From the NCBI RefSeq assembly GCF_020524495.1, contig NZ_JAIVLB010000001.1, forward strand, positions 1-64,000: DNA of 64,000 nucleotides, written 5' to 3'. Positions 1 through 8,190 of the stretch are shown here, one piece after another. The notes beneath the pieces were generated by a model. The model worked only from the letters and a program-made list of their open reading frames with translations. It searched no databases and was not told where the DNA came from. Source of the stretch: Bacillus stratosphericus. GTDB lineage: Bacteria; Bacillota; Bacilli; Bacillales; Bacillaceae. The translations under genes and the position numbers were made by a program. The stretch's first letter is position 1. The number at the start of each line of letters is the position of its first letter.

Positions 1-389
1 CCTTTCGTTATTTCTTGTTTTCCAGTTTTCTTTTTCATAGACGGACGCCCCTTTTTCTTAGGTTGAAGGGCGTCTACTCCTTGAGTTTCCATGATGCGTT
101 GCCAGTTCCAAAGCGTGGTATCAGATGGCAGATTAAAGAGTGCAGCTGTTTCCAGGATAGACGTCCCATGTTCATTCATATAGTCAAGTACGTCTAGTTT
201 ATATCGGACTGGATAATTTGTATATGACTTTGAAAAAGCTTTTTCGCCATGATATTGATACTTTCTGACCCAATATTGAAGTATACTTTTGTTCACGCCA
301 ATCTGTTTTGCAATTCTAAGCAAGCTCTCACGGTCAATGAGGTATCGTTTTACCGCTTTGATTTTATCTTCAATTGTAAATTTAGCCAA
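1..389 (-). CDS. IS3-family transposase OrfA (helix-turn-helix), truncated by window edge
   Basis: The start is TTG at 389, about 9 bp after a GGAGG ribosome site (399-403). The product begins with Ala-Lys-Phe-Thr-Ile-Glu-Asp-Lys and contains two helix-turn-helix-like repeats. The first has the core GVNKSILQYWVRKYQ and the second the core LPSDTTLWNWQRIME, followed by a basic segment rich in Lys, Arg and Pro. This matches the DNA-binding OrfA of IS150-like elements, which is joined to the DDE catalytic OrfB by programmed frameshifting. No stop is met in the 129 codons visible, so the reading frame looks intact here. Confidence 0.8.
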   Translation of the reverse strand, partial: MAKFTIEDKIKAVKRYLIDRESLLRIAKQIGVNKSILQYWVRKYQYHGEKAFSKSYTNYPVRYKLDVLDYMNEHGTSILETAALFNLPSDTTLWNWQRIMETQGVDALQPKKKGRPSMKKKTGKQEITK

Positions 390-441
390 AGAAAAGCACC
401 TCCAAATGTTAGACTGTGTCTAATATTTGGGGTGCACTTCA
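1..441 (-). mobile_element. Partial IS3-family (IS150-like) insertion sequence, left part outside the window
   Basis: The window opens inside an insertion sequence. Read on the minus strand it starts with a terminal-repeat-like sequence beginning TGAAGTGCACCCC, ending near position 441, followed by a transposase OrfA. The layout (short upstream repeat, OrfA with helix-turn-helix repeats) is that of IS3-family, IS150-group elements. The outer boundary lies only about 15 bp beyond the stop codon of the next gene. The other end, OrfB and the target duplication lie outside the window, so the exact edge is an inference. Confidence 0.75.
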
Positions 442-455
442 ATTTCGGCTTTTTT

Positions 456-1724
456 TTAGAAGAAACGTTTCGCACCGAGATAGGCTTTTTTCCAATATGG
501 GTTACTTAAATTAGAAATACCTACTCCGCTGTCACTTGCATGAAGGAAATCTCCTCCACCAAGGTATAGTCCCATGTGAGAAGGACCCGCTTTGTATGTT
601 GTGAAATAGACAAAGTCTCCAACTTGTGGGGTGCTAACAGGCGTCATCATATTCCAGTAGCCCGCTGTGCTCAATCTCGATACAGATGAAACCTTATTTA
701 TGAGATAGTAAACAAAGCCACTACAGTCAAAGCCAGCAGGTGTATTGCCGCCCCATCTATAAGGAACTCCTGTTAGCTTTTTACCTTCTTGAATCATCGT
801 CGTGATTTTTGCATTCATTGGAACATTGGTTTTGTTGTTGTCGGTCGGACTAGTTGCCCCGTTAGACGTAGAACCAGAAGCCGTTCCGTTAATTTTTAAC
901 ACTTGTCCAATTCTAAGTACATCACTTTTCAGGCTGTTTGCTGTACGAATGGATTGAACCTGCACATTAAACTGATTCGCAATCTTCCATAATGAATCAC
1001 CTGATTTTACGGTGTAAGAGGTTGTTTTTCCACTTGAGGGCGGGTTGCTTGGATTAGCAGGTGCCTTCGGTTGACTTGGTGTAGATGTAGCTGCCCCTTT
1101 GACTTTCAATACTTGATTTGGATAAATCATATCCGATTTTAACTGGTTCAATGTCTTGATTTCACCAATTGACATATTTAACGAATTCGCAATTTTCCAA
1201 AGAGAATCGCCTAATTTAACCTTGTATGTACTAGATGCTGATGACGAACTATTTGAGTTCGTTGTCTCATTGTTTGAGCTTGAATTAGATTTTGAATTTG
1301 ATGACTGACTGCCGCTAGTATTTGTGCTTCCAGACACTTTCAGCTTTTGACCAGGACGAATCAGATCACTGTTTAAGCTGTTTAAGCTTTTCAAGTTTGC
1401 GACTGACATTTTGTGATTCTTCGCAATCAGCCATAGTGAATCTCCTAGCTTTACAGTATAGCTAGATGTAGTAGGAGCTTTTGAGCTTTTTGACGAGCTA
1501 CTTTTTGCCCCAGGAATTTTTAAGCTTTGTCCTGTAAAAATCATCGTCGTTTTTAATTGATTAAGAGATTGAAGCTCCGAGATACTCGTATTGTACTGTC
1601 CGGCAATCTTCCAAAGTGAGTCACCGCTTTTCACCTTGATCGTCTGTGCTTCTGCCGGTGCAGCAATAACAGCTGAGCCCGCAATCGCTGAAACTGTGAG
1701 GCCGGTTACTACTTTTTTCTTCAT
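456..1724 (-). CDS. cwlS: LysM-repeat NlpC/P60 D,L-endopeptidase (CwlS/LytF-like cell-wall hydrolase)
   Basis: This 422-residue secreted peptidoglycan endopeptidase probably cuts the D-Glu-meso-DAP bond during cell separation. After an N-terminal signal peptide ending near AAPAEA there are four LysM repeats, each with a core like [11 protein letters not shown], joined by Ser/Thr/Asn-rich linkers. A C-terminal NlpC/P60 domain follows, with FDCSGFVYY (catalytic Cys), [16 protein letters not shown] (His) and the RWGG region. Four repeats and the length fit B. subtilis CwlS better than LytF (five) or LytE (three), and the neighbours (yojI, bshB2, yojF, yojE) match the cwlS locus. The start MKKKVV was chosen because GGCGGAG precedes it; an upstream in-frame ATG lacks a site. 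The insertion sequence sits directly behind its stop codon. Confidence 0.88.
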   Translation of the reverse strand: MKKKVVTGLTVSAIAGSAVIAAPAEAQTIKVKSGDSLWKIAGQYNTSISELQSLNQLKTTMIFTGQSLKIPGAKSSSSKSSKAPTTSSYTVKLGDSLWLIAKNHKMSVANLKSLNSLNSDLIRPGQKLKVSGSTNTSGSQSSNSKSNSSSNNETTNSNSSSSASSTYKVKLGDSLWKIANSLNMSIGEIKTLNQLKSDMIYPNQVLKVKGAATSTPSQPKAPANPSNPPSSGKTTSYTVKSGDSLWKIANQFNVQVQSIRTANSLKSDVLRIGQVLKINGTASGSTSNGATSPTDNNKTNVPMNAKITTMIQEGKKLTGVPYRWGGNTPAGFDCSGFVYYLINKVSSVSRLSTAGYWNMMTPVSTPQVGDFVYFTTYKAGPSHMGLYLGGGDFLHASDSGVGISNLSNPYWKKAYLGAKRFF

Positions 1725-2270
1725 AGATGAATCTCCGCCTTTCATAATTTCGTTCAATAAGACTTTTGTGCTAGTTTTGAGTTTAGCATTTAATGGTTCT
1801 GCTTCTCTTGCACTATTTTATCTTTATTTCTATTATATTACTCGACATGAAGACGTTAGGCAATAACAAATAGGTTAGAGCAGCAAACTCAAAATGCTAA
1901 AACAAAGCCATATAAGTTCTATCGGCCGTTTGCTGTATTTATAAACATTTTTAAGTTGACGTTTAAAAATTTGTCAAAACAAGCACTTTGCTACTTTCAT
2001 AGTTCTATTCTACATGACAAATTTTTCTGTATCAAATGAATTTTTACTTAATTTCCTTTTTTTCTTGAATGAAAAATCATCCTACCTAATAAAGAATGCC
2101 GTCCATTTCCTTCTGTTTAAGCGAATCGACGATTTTCCTTTCATCCATCATGATTTGCATCAAATATTTCTTCGTTTGTGCGATTGATCATCTGACATTT
2201 CCTCCTTTTTTGGCTTGTGTCATAAAATAACAAATTATGCACATTCTATTTGTAGGGAGGTGAACTCAAT
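1725..2270. other. Intergenic stretch without a convincing gene
   Basis: About 545 bp separate the cwlS-like start from the next gene. B. subtilis carries yojK and cdaS near this position; neither is seen. On the minus strand around 2095-2205 a good AAAGGAGGAA site precedes ATG-TCA-GAT, but that frame stops after about a dozen codons. A neighbouring frame continues with Lys/Met-rich codons ending IVDSLKQKEMDGILY. This may be a frameshifted short gene. Nothing else was recognised. Confidence 0.4.
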
Positions 2271-2396
2271 ATGACCATTCAGAAAGTCATCCAATATGCT
2301 TGCAGCATTTTAGGTGTTGTCAGTCTTTCTTTTATTTATATTCAAATGTTTAGAAAAACGAAGTCGTCAAAAAAAAATAATCCGACGGAGAATTGA
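2271..2396 (+). CDS. Small single-span membrane protein, 41 residues
   Basis: The start ATG at 2271 lies 7 bp after a strong AGGGAGGTGA ribosome site. The product begins MTIQKVIQYACSILGVV, with one hydrophobic segment of about 20 residues (roughly 9-28), and ends in a basic, polar tail rich in Lys, Asn and Ser. It looks like a small membrane protein with a cytosolic basic tail. The stop codon overlaps the -35 box of the promoter for the downstream MATE gene. I do not recognise a family; the function is unknown. Confidence 0.65.
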   Translation: MTIQKVIQYACSILGVVSLSFIYIQMFRKTKSSKKNNPTEN

Positions 2397-2420
2397 TTTT
2401 TTTACATAGCGTGATATAAT
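2393..2420 (+). promoter_or_regulatory. Sigma-A-type promoter for the MATE transporter gene
   Basis: TTGATT (2393-2398) and a perfect TATAAT (2415-2420) are separated by 16 bp and lie about 36 bp upstream of the MATE start. The -35 box overlaps the stop codon of the preceding 41-residue ORF. Called by eye. Confidence 0.6.
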
Positions 2421-2455
2421 TCCTCTCGTTATTTCTGTTCAGAGAGGAACTTAAA

Positions 2456-3826
2456 ATGAGAGAAACGAATAGCATTCTACTAAAGCTGAAACAATTTTTA
2501 ACCATTTTGATACCGATTTTAATCACACAAGCAGGTCTTTCACTTATTACGTTTTTAGACACAGTCATGTCTGGAAAGGTGAGTGCAGTAGACCTTGCAG
2601 GTGTTGCGATCGGCTCTAGTATTTGGACACCTGTTTATACAGGACTTGCGGGTATATTAATGGCCATTACTCCTATTGTGGCACAGCTAATGGGTGAAGG
2701 CCGTAAACAAGACGTGCCTCGGGCTGTCTTTCAGGCCATTTATTTATCCTTCCTTTTAAGTGTCGTTGTAATCGTCATTGGAGCGATTAGCATTCCTTTC
2801 ATATTAGGAGGACTTGGGCTTGAACAATCCGTAGAAGATATTGGCCAGCATTTTCTCAGCTTTCTTGCTTTTGGGATTATCCCGCTTTTTGCTTATTCTG
2901 TGATGAGGTCGTTCATTGATGCATTAGGGAAAACACGTGTGACGATGTTCATTACGTTAACAGCACTTCCTATTAACTTTGTTTTGAATTATTTATTTAT
3001 TTTTGGTCATTTCGGGTTTCCGAAACTAGGAGGTGCGGGAGCTGGCCTTGCATCTGCGATGACGTATTGGGCCATTTTCATCATGAGTATTTGGATTGTC
3101 ATCAAAGCCGAACCATTTGCTTCATTTCGTTTGTTTCAAAAACTTCCTCGGTTTAACACCTCCCGAATGGGGCACATCCTGAAAATCGGTCTACCTATTG
3201 GGTTTGCTATCTTTTTTGAAACAAGCATCTTCGCAGCTGTCACCCTTTTAATGGGACATTTTGATACAATCACGATTGCAAGTCACCAAGCAGCGATGAA
3301 CTTTGCTTCTATTTTATATATTTTACCTCTTAGTATTTCAATGACTTTAACGATCGTCGTTGGCTTTGAAGCCGGTGCCATGCGGTATAAAGATGCACAA
3401 AGCTACAGCTATATCGGAATTGGGACGGCTATTCTATTCTCATTATGTACAGCAGCACTTATTTTGTTATTTAGACCTGAAATCGCAGGGTTATACACTT
3501 CTGAATCGTCTGTTTTACAAATGACACAGCACTTTTTGATCTATGCAATCTTTTTCCAACTGTCTGATGCGATCGCAGCTCCTATTCAAGGGGCTCTTCG
3601 CGGCTATAAAGATGTGAACTATACCCTGATTGCCGCCTTTGTTTCTTATTGGATCATCGGCCTTCCGGTGGGTTACTTGATTGGTACTTATACTTCTTTT
3701 GGAGCGTTTGGGTATTGGATTGGACTCATTGCCGGACTTGCAGTTGGTGCAATCGTCCTCTTTATCCGTCTCAGGTTGATTGAAAACCGTTTACTTCACC
3801 TTAAACCGATACAAAAAAGCAACTGA
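2456..3826 (+). CDS. yojI: MATE-family multidrug/Na+ antiporter (YojI-like)
   Basis: A 456-residue integral membrane protein of the multidrug and toxic compound extrusion family. It exports cationic or aromatic compounds in exchange for Na+ or H+. Twelve hydrophobic segments are visible, in two homologous halves. The first half begins near LITQAGLSLITFLDTVMSGKVS and the second near KIGLPIGFAIFFETSIFAAV, both typical MATE repeat openings. The length matches B. subtilis YojI, and synteny (bshB2, yojF, yojE following) supports the name. The start follows AGAGAGGAAC. A weak inverted repeat behind the stop (about 3822-3845) may terminate it against the convergent bshB2. Confidence 0.88.
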   Translation: MRETNSILLKLKQFLTILIPILITQAGLSLITFLDTVMSGKVSAVDLAGVAIGSSIWTPVYTGLAGILMAITPIVAQLMGEGRKQDVPRAVFQAIYLSFLLSVVVIVIGAISIPFILGGLGLEQSVEDIGQHFLSFLAFGIIPLFAYSVMRSFIDALGKTRVTMFITLTALPINFVLNYLFIFGHFGFPKLGGAGAGLASAMTYWAIFIMSIWIVIKAEPFASFRLFQKLPRFNTSRMGHILKIGLPIGFAIFFETSIFAAVTLLMGHFDTITIASHQAAMNFASILYILPLSISMTLTIVVGFEAGAMRYKDAQSYSYIGIGTAILFSLCTAALILLFRPEIAGLYTSESSVLQMTQHFLIYAIFFQLSDAIAAPIQGALRGYKDVNYTLIAAFVSYWIIGLPVGYLIGTYTSFGAFGYWIGLIAGLAVGAIVLFIRLRLIENRLLHLKPIQKSN

Positions 3827-3847
3827 CCTAATTCAGCTGCCTTTTAT

Positions 3848-4513
3848 TTAGTCATTCCATTGATACGTCCAGAAAATTTCTTCATCGAACCATTTTTGTA
3901 CGACTGGTTCTTTGTTTTTCAGCTTTTGCTCAAGTTCTCTCAGCATTCCTTCTGTTTGGGTTCTGTGCGCTCTAAGGGCATTTAATTTAATATCTGCTAC
4001 ATCCGTAATATCAATCACAATATCGGCATTTCCTAGTACTTCTTCTCTATTTTTCGTAATGGCCATGCAGTATGTGACAGGGCGGTCTTCTTTTTTCTTG
4101 CGGTAAAGAGCCCGAATGACAGCTTCTCCTGTCGCATCATGATCGGGGTGTACCCCGTGTCCTGGATAAAACGTGACAATGAGTGTTGGTTTGACGTCAT
4201 CGATAATATTTTCCATCACATGCGCCAAATACTCATCATCTTCAAATTCCAATGTTTTATCCCTGAGGCCAAGCATACGTAAGTCCGTGATATCCATTTC
4301 TTTGCATGCGTTGATTAGTTCTTGTTTTCTTAACTCAGGTAGTGTCTCACGGTTAGCATATGTTGGACTACCCATATTTCTGCCCATTTCTCCAAGTGTC
4401 CCGCATGCATACGTAACTGGAATTCCGCGCTTTCTGCTTTGTGCAATGAGACCTGCGGCCCCAAAGGATTCATCGTCGGGGTGAGGCAGCATCACAAGTA
4501 CATGTTCGTTCAT
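3848..4513 (-). CDS. bshB2: Bacillithiol biosynthesis deacetylase BshB2
   Basis: A zinc-dependent LmbE/PIG-L-family N-acetylglucosaminyl-malate deacetylase of 221 residues, the second enzyme type of bacillithiol synthesis. Zinc-binding and catalytic motifs are clear: HPDDESFG near residue 11 and HPDHDATG near residue 122. The length matches B. subtilis BshB2 (YojG). It lies 18 bp downstream of yojF in the same direction, the arrangement seen in B. subtilis. The start follows AAAGGGTGACGAGAG. It may also act on bacillithiol S-conjugates, as LmbE relatives do. Confidence 0.92.
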   Translation of the reverse strand: MNEHVLVMLPHPDDESFGAAGLIAQSRKRGIPVTYACGTLGEMGRNMGSPTYANRETLPELRKQELINACKEMDITDLRMLGLRDKTLEFEDDEYLAHVMENIIDDVKPTLIVTFYPGHGVHPDHDATGEAVIRALYRKKKEDRPVTYCMAITKNREEVLGNADIVIDITDVADIKLNALRAHRTQTEGMLRELEQKLKNKEPVVQKWFDEEIFWTYQWND

Positions 4514-4531
4514 CTCTCGTCACCCTTTCTC

Positions 4532-4882
4532 CTACACCTGAAATGGTCTTTCACTAATTTGAAATGAGATCGCTAGTTTCCCGTCTGACAGGTGCCCAGC
4601 TAATAGCAGGCGGTCTTTTTCATCAAACACATAGTCGGTCAATCCTTCTGCGTAAATCCAGCCATCTTCTGTTTTCATCCCAACACGGTACGGCCCTTGT
4701 CCTTTTATTTTCACCTGTGAATAGATAACTTTCGCATTGCGGATATACGCCACGATCGTCATATTTTGTTCATTCACATGAGCTGAATAAGAACCAGTTG
4801 TCGTTTCAAGATGAACGAAGACTGGACGATTTAAAAACGATTCAAGATGTGCTGTGACATCTTTCGTTTGAATTGGTTTCAT
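4532..4882 (-). CDS. yojF: YojF-family protein (DUF1806), bacillithiol-operon partner
   Basis: A 116-residue soluble protein of the DUF1806 (YojF) family, co-transcribed with bshB2. It is beta-strand rich (SYSAHVN, VIYSQVKIKGQGPYRVGMKTEDGW, YVFDEKDRLLLAGHL) with no signal or membrane segment. Its function is unproven; conserved linkage to bshB2 suggests a role near bacillithiol metabolism. The start follows GGAGGAAGGAACC. The roughly 185 bp before the next gene contain no convincing ORF. Confidence 0.85.
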   Translation of the reverse strand: MKPIQTKDVTAHLESFLNRPVFVHLETTTGSYSAHVNEQNMTIVAYIRNAKVIYSQVKIKGQGPYRVGMKTEDGWIYAEGLTDYVFDEKDRLLLAGHLSDGKLAISFQISERPFQV

Positions 4883-5068
4883 GAGTGGTTCCTTCCTCCA
4901 TTTTGAATTAATTCTCGCAGCTTTTTCGTATGTAAGCTGATAAGCTGTAGTTAATAATCATGCTTAACAGCCTAGTCATTGGCTGATGACATGTGATTAC
5001 CTCTACAGATTGGTAACAACTTATTATGACATGAACCGCCTTCAAAAAAAAGCAAACTGCTGATTCCC

Positions 5069-5971
5069 TTAATGAGAATTGGCTGGTTTTTTTATTCGTA
5101 GTTGAGAGGTGGTAAACAATAAAATCGCCAACCAAATACATAGGAAAGTCACGATTTTCGCTGCGGATAAGTGTTCATGATACACAAATAATCCTAAGAA
5201 CAGCGTAATTGTCGGAGCAATGTATTGCAAAATGCCAACCTGATAAAGAGGAATTCTTTTTGCGCCTTCAGAAAATAAAAGAAGCGGCACAGCTGTAAAG
5301 ACTCCTGCAAAAAATAAGAGACCAAGAGATCCGAAGTTGCTCGGCTGCATCGTGACTACAGGTTCTTTTAAGAAGAATAATAAGAAGATAAGTGCAGCCG
5401 GTGCGAGAAGAAGCGTTTCAATGGTTAAACCAATTGCACTCGTGAAGCTCATCCTTTTTTTTATCAATCCATAAATACCAAAGCTAAAGGCCAATAAGAA
5501 AGCAACGACAGGAAATGAGCCATACTGAACCGTTGAAATCATCACACCAGTCGCAGCAATAAGAATCGCACTTGTTTGTATTTTATTCAGTCGTTCTTTC
5601 AAAAAAATGATGCCTAGTAAAACCGATACAAGCGGATTAATATAATACCCTAAACTTGCTTCAAGCATGAGATGATGGTTGACTGCCCAAATGTACACAT
5701 ACCAGTTGACCGAAATTAAAATAGCAGATAAAAGTAATGAGAAAAGTGCTTTTCCATTCATCATAAGCCCCTTCACAGTCTGTATTGCTGGGCGGACTTG
5801 CTTTAGGTATAGGAGGATAAAGCACATAAAAACAAATGACCAAACAATTCTGTGCGCTAAAATTTCGCCTGACGAAATATGCTCCATCAGTTTCCAATAT
5901 AATGGGAATAGGCCCCATAATGTAAAAGATGATGCCGTATACAGAACACCTTTTGATTGCTGTTCATTCAA
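5069..5971 (-). CDS. yojE: EamA-family transporter, RarD-like (YojE)
   Basis: An integral membrane protein of about 300 residues in the drug/metabolite transporter superfamily. It has ten hydrophobic segments and the RarD-type N-terminus (GVLYTASSFTLWGLFPLYWK). A TTG at 5971 is preferred because GAAAGGA lies 9 bp before it; the in-frame ATG three codons upstream abuts that site. The substrate is unknown. Position next to yojF-bshB2 and before gerT matches B. subtilis yojE. Confidence 0.82.
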   Translation of the reverse strand: MNEQQSKGVLYTASSFTLWGLFPLYWKLMEHISSGEILAHRIVWSFVFMCFILLYLKQVRPAIQTVKGLMMNGKALFSLLLSAILISVNWYVYIWAVNHHLMLEASLGYYINPLVSVLLGIIFLKERLNKIQTSAILIAATGVMISTVQYGSFPVVAFLLAFSFGIYGLIKKRMSFTSAIGLTIETLLLAPAALIFLLFFLKEPVVTMQPSNFGSLGLLFFAGVFTAVPLLLFSEGAKRIPLYQVGILQYIAPTITLFLGLFVYHEHLSAAKIVTFLCIWLAILLFTTSQLRIKKPANSH

Positions 5972-6008
5972 TCTAACCATTCCTTTCTAAACCTATCGTA
6001 TATTATAG

Positions 6009-6037
6009 CACGCCTACCGTTGAATGGGCATATACTA
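6009..6037 (+). promoter_or_regulatory. Sigma-K-type promoter for gerT
   Basis: CATATACTA (6029-6037) fits the sigma-K -10 consensus CATANNNTA exactly. CACG (6009-6012), 16 bp upstream, resembles the -35 (HACM). It lies about 30 bp before the gerT start. gerT is a late mother-cell gene in B. subtilis, which agrees. Confidence 0.6.
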
Positions 6038-6066
6038 ATTTAGGGCATTTAGAAAGGATGATTTGC

Positions 6067-6540
6067 ATGTTTGACTGGAACCGATTATTCCCTTTTCAAA
6101 AGCAATTTTCAAAGGAAGCCTTAAAGAATTCAGATCCTAAAGACGTTGAGCAATATGTCAACCAAGTGATGGAAAGTGTATTCGGCTCCAATTATTCTGC
6201 TCAGTTCCCCTTTCAGGATCCGCTGTCTCCGCATCAAAAAAAAAGAGAGCCAGACGTCAAAAAAGAGAACGAGCCGAATATTGAAGTGTTTGAGACAACT
6301 GATCACGTGTTTGTCAAAATAGAGCTTGCTCGACCGAACACAGAAAAAGTGAAAATCAAACATACAGCCAATCTGCTGTTTATTGATCATTTTCCTCAAG
6401 AGAATGAACAAAAGAAGATCGTCCTCCCTGCTGCTGTGAAAAGAAAAGGAACGAAGGCTTCGTATCAAGATGGTATTTTGGAGATTATGTTCTTAAAACA
6501 TGATGATCCGGGGATTTCTGAAATTGATATTCCATTATAA
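6067..6540 (+). CDS. gerT: Spore coat/germination protein GerT (Hsp20-like fold)
   Basis: A 157-residue protein with an acidic/aromatic N-terminal half and a C-terminal alpha-crystallin (Hsp20-like) segment (IEVFETTDHVFVKIELA ... ILEIMFLKHDD). In B. subtilis GerT is a coat protein needed for normal germination and is made under sigma-K. The ATG at 6067 is chosen because GAAAGGATG lies 6 bp upstream; an ATG at 6058 overlaps that site. Flanked by yojE and yojB as in B. subtilis. Confidence 0.78.
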   Translation: MFDWNRLFPFQKQFSKEALKNSDPKDVEQYVNQVMESVFGSNYSAQFPFQDPLSPHQKKREPDVKKENEPNIEVFETTDHVFVKIELARPNTEKVKIKHTANLLFIDHFPQENEQKKIVLPAAVKRKGTKASYQDGILEIMFLKHDDPGISEIDIPL

Positions 6541-6541
6541 A

Positions 6542-6569
6542 AAGCCTGCTTTAATATGGAAGCAGGCTT
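6542..6569. terminator. Bidirectional terminator between gerT and yojB
   Basis: Perfect 10-bp stem AAGCCTGCTT / AAGCAGGCTT around an 8-nt loop, in the convergent gap between two stop codons. Confidence 0.75.
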
Positions 6570-6580
6570 ACTCTCTTTTC

Positions 6581-6796
6581 TTAATAATATGGTGGATATC
6601 CGCCGCCATAAGGTGGTGGAGCAGGCGGTGGTGGTGGCGGGTAATATGGACGGGGATAATTAAAAATCGCACTTCCTAGAAATCCGCCAAGCAGTCCGCC
6701 GACTAAAGGAGCGCCAAAAAAAAACAAAGGGACTCTAGATTCATACGGCGGAATGCCAGGGACGCCGCCTCGAAAATACGGAGTATGAGGGTACAT
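6581..6796 (-). CDS. yojB: Small Pro/Gly/Tyr-rich protein (YojB-like)
   Basis: A 71-residue protein with an aromatic/Gly N-terminus, a short hydrophobic Gly-rich core (APLVGGLLGGFLGSAIF) and a Pro/Tyr-rich tail (YYPPPPPPAPPPYGGGYPPYY). Such composition is common among Bacillus spore-surface or envelope small proteins. The start at 6796 follows AAAGGAGGAGAATTGC; the longer frame would begin inside that ribosome site. The name rests on position and length. Confidence 0.68.
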   Translation of the reverse strand: MYPHTPYFRGGVPGIPPYESRVPLFFFGAPLVGGLLGGFLGSAIFNYPRPYYPPPPPPAPPPYGGGYPPYY

Positions 6797-6871
6797 GCAA
6801 TTCTCCTCCTTTGTCATGTGCCTAACATCAGCATATTCATCAGGAGTTAAAACGTTTGGGCAAACCTGAAA

Positions 6872-7204
6872 CTAGGCTTGCTCCTTTTTTTCATGAGATC
6901 CAGCATACTCCCCTGCCCAGCGCGATACCTCTTCAAACACATCGTTCAATGCATTCCCTTTTTCGGTTAGACAATAGATGACTTTGACAGGTGTCTCAGG
7001 GAGTACAGTTCGCGCGATAATTCCTTCTTGCTCCAGCTCTTTTAAACGTTCTGCGAGCATTTTTTGACTGATGGAGGGAATAATGTCCGTCAGCTCTTTA
7101 AACCGCTTTGGACCATCAAGCAATACATGAATAATGAGACCATTCCACCTTTTGCCAAGAAGTAAAAAAGCTTGCTGAATGTGTGGACATAATTGGAATT
7201 CCAT
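6872..7204 (-). CDS. yodB: Redox-sensing MarR/DUF24-family repressor YodB, C-terminal cysteines missing
   Basis: A 110-residue winged-helix HxlR/DUF24-type repressor. In B. subtilis YodB represses azoR1, yodC and spx and senses quinones, diamide and other electrophiles. The conserved N-terminal Cys6 is present (MEFQLCPH), and the DNA-binding region (LGKRWNGLIIHVLLDGPKRFKEL, SQKMLAERLKEL) is intact. The B. subtilis protein forms disulfides between Cys6 and C-terminal Cys101/108. Here the tail (WAGEYAGSHEKKEQA) has no cysteine, and the only other Cys is at about residue 78. It is divergent from yodC, its expected target. Confidence 0.88.
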   Translation of the reverse strand: MEFQLCPHIQQAFLLLGKRWNGLIIHVLLDGPKRFKELTDIIPSISQKMLAERLKELEQEGIIARTVLPETPVKVIYCLTEKGNALNDVFEEVSRWAGEYAGSHEKKEQA

Positions 7205-7232
7205 ATATTTCAGCCTTTCTTTTCATGAATGT

Positions 7233-7283
7233 TTGACAAACTATCGGTATACAATTTAAAATATCTCTAGTTACAATAAGTAA
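7233..7283 (+). promoter_or_regulatory. yodC promoter with candidate YodB operator
   Basis: TTGACA (7233-7238) and TAAAAT (7257-7262) are 18 bp apart. Just downstream, TTAC-AATAA-GTAA (7271-7283) is a palindrome with arms TTAC/GTAA, resembling the TTAC/GTAA-containing boxes of the YodB regulon. Its location over the expected start of transcription would suit repression. Proposed by eye; not proven. Confidence 0.5.
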
Positions 7284-7343
7284 GTTTCTCACTTTTTTAT
7301 TTATTGTACCATACTATTTGCAGAAACGGGAGGAAATATCTAT

Positions 7344-7961
7344 ATGGCGATCGATCAAAAAACGATTGAAATTTTAAAAGAAAGAGCTTCAGTAAAAGAG
7401 TATGATACATCTCAAGAAATGACAAGAGAAGAGTTAACAGAACTTCTCGATGTCACTACAAAAGCACCATCTGCATGGAACCTTCAGCATTGGCATTTTA
7501 CTGTTTTCCATAGTGCTGAATCAAAAGCAAAGTTATTGCCAATCGCTTATAACCAAAAGCAAGTCTCTCAAGCATCCGCTGTTATTGCTGTACTAGGTGA
7601 CCTTGAAGCTAATAAAAATGGCGAAAAAATCTACAGCAAGCTAGCAGAACAAGGGGTTATTACAGAAGACATTAAAGAAACACTCATGACTCAAATCAAT
7701 GGCGCTTACCAAAGTGAGCAGTATGCACGTGAAGCAGCGTATTCAAATGCTTCATTAGCAGCAATGCAATTAATGATCGCTGCTAAAGCAATGGGATATG
7801 ATACATGCGCAATGGGTGGTTTCAGCAAAGAAGCTTACATCAAAGAATTCAATGTGAGCGGCCGCTACGAACCTGTCATGCTGATTTCTGTCGGTAAACC
7901 AGCGAAAAAAGCTCATAAAAGCAATCGTTTTGACATCGAAGAAGTATCTGATTTCCTATAA
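7344..7961 (+). CDS. yodC: NAD(P)H-dependent nitroreductase YodC
   Basis: A 205-residue FMN-binding nitroreductase-family oxidoreductase. The N-terminus ASVKEYDTS is the usual FMN-phosphate-binding segment, APSAWNLQHWHF is the substrate/FMN loop, and the C-terminal region MGGFSKEAYIKEFNVSGRYEPVMLISVGKPA is typical. In B. subtilis it is induced by catechol, diamide and quinones through YodB. The start follows GGGAGGA, and the divergent yodB supports this regulation. Confidence 0.9.
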   Translation: MAIDQKTIEILKERASVKEYDTSQEMTREELTELLDVTTKAPSAWNLQHWHFTVFHSAESKAKLLPIAYNQKQVSQASAVIAVLGDLEANKNGEKIYSKLAEQGVITEDIKETLMTQINGAYQSEQYAREAAYSNASLAAMQLMIAAKAMGYDTCAMGGFSKEAYIKEFNVSGRYEPVMLISVGKPAKKAHKSNRFDIEEVSDFL

Positions 7962-7964
7962 AAA

Positions 7965-7997
7965 ATCCCGAGTCCCAGCCTTATGCGGGGGCTTTTT
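7965..7997 (+). terminator. Probable terminator of yodC
   Basis: GC-rich inverted repeat (AGTCCC ... GGGGCT) followed by TTTTT, directly behind the yodC stop codon. Confidence 0.55.
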
Positions 7998-8190
7998 CAT
8001 TTGCTTTAAATATTATTCCCCCATACTTATTATAAGCATCCTCTTTTTAGTTCTTACTTATCTCTCTTTTTAGAATGAACACGTTATATTAGTATGATAT
8101 TTGAAAATGATTGTTTTTTCTGAAAATGGTCTTGTGATCTAATCTGACAACTGTTATTATTAAAAATTACAAAATATTCAGGAGGAAATC

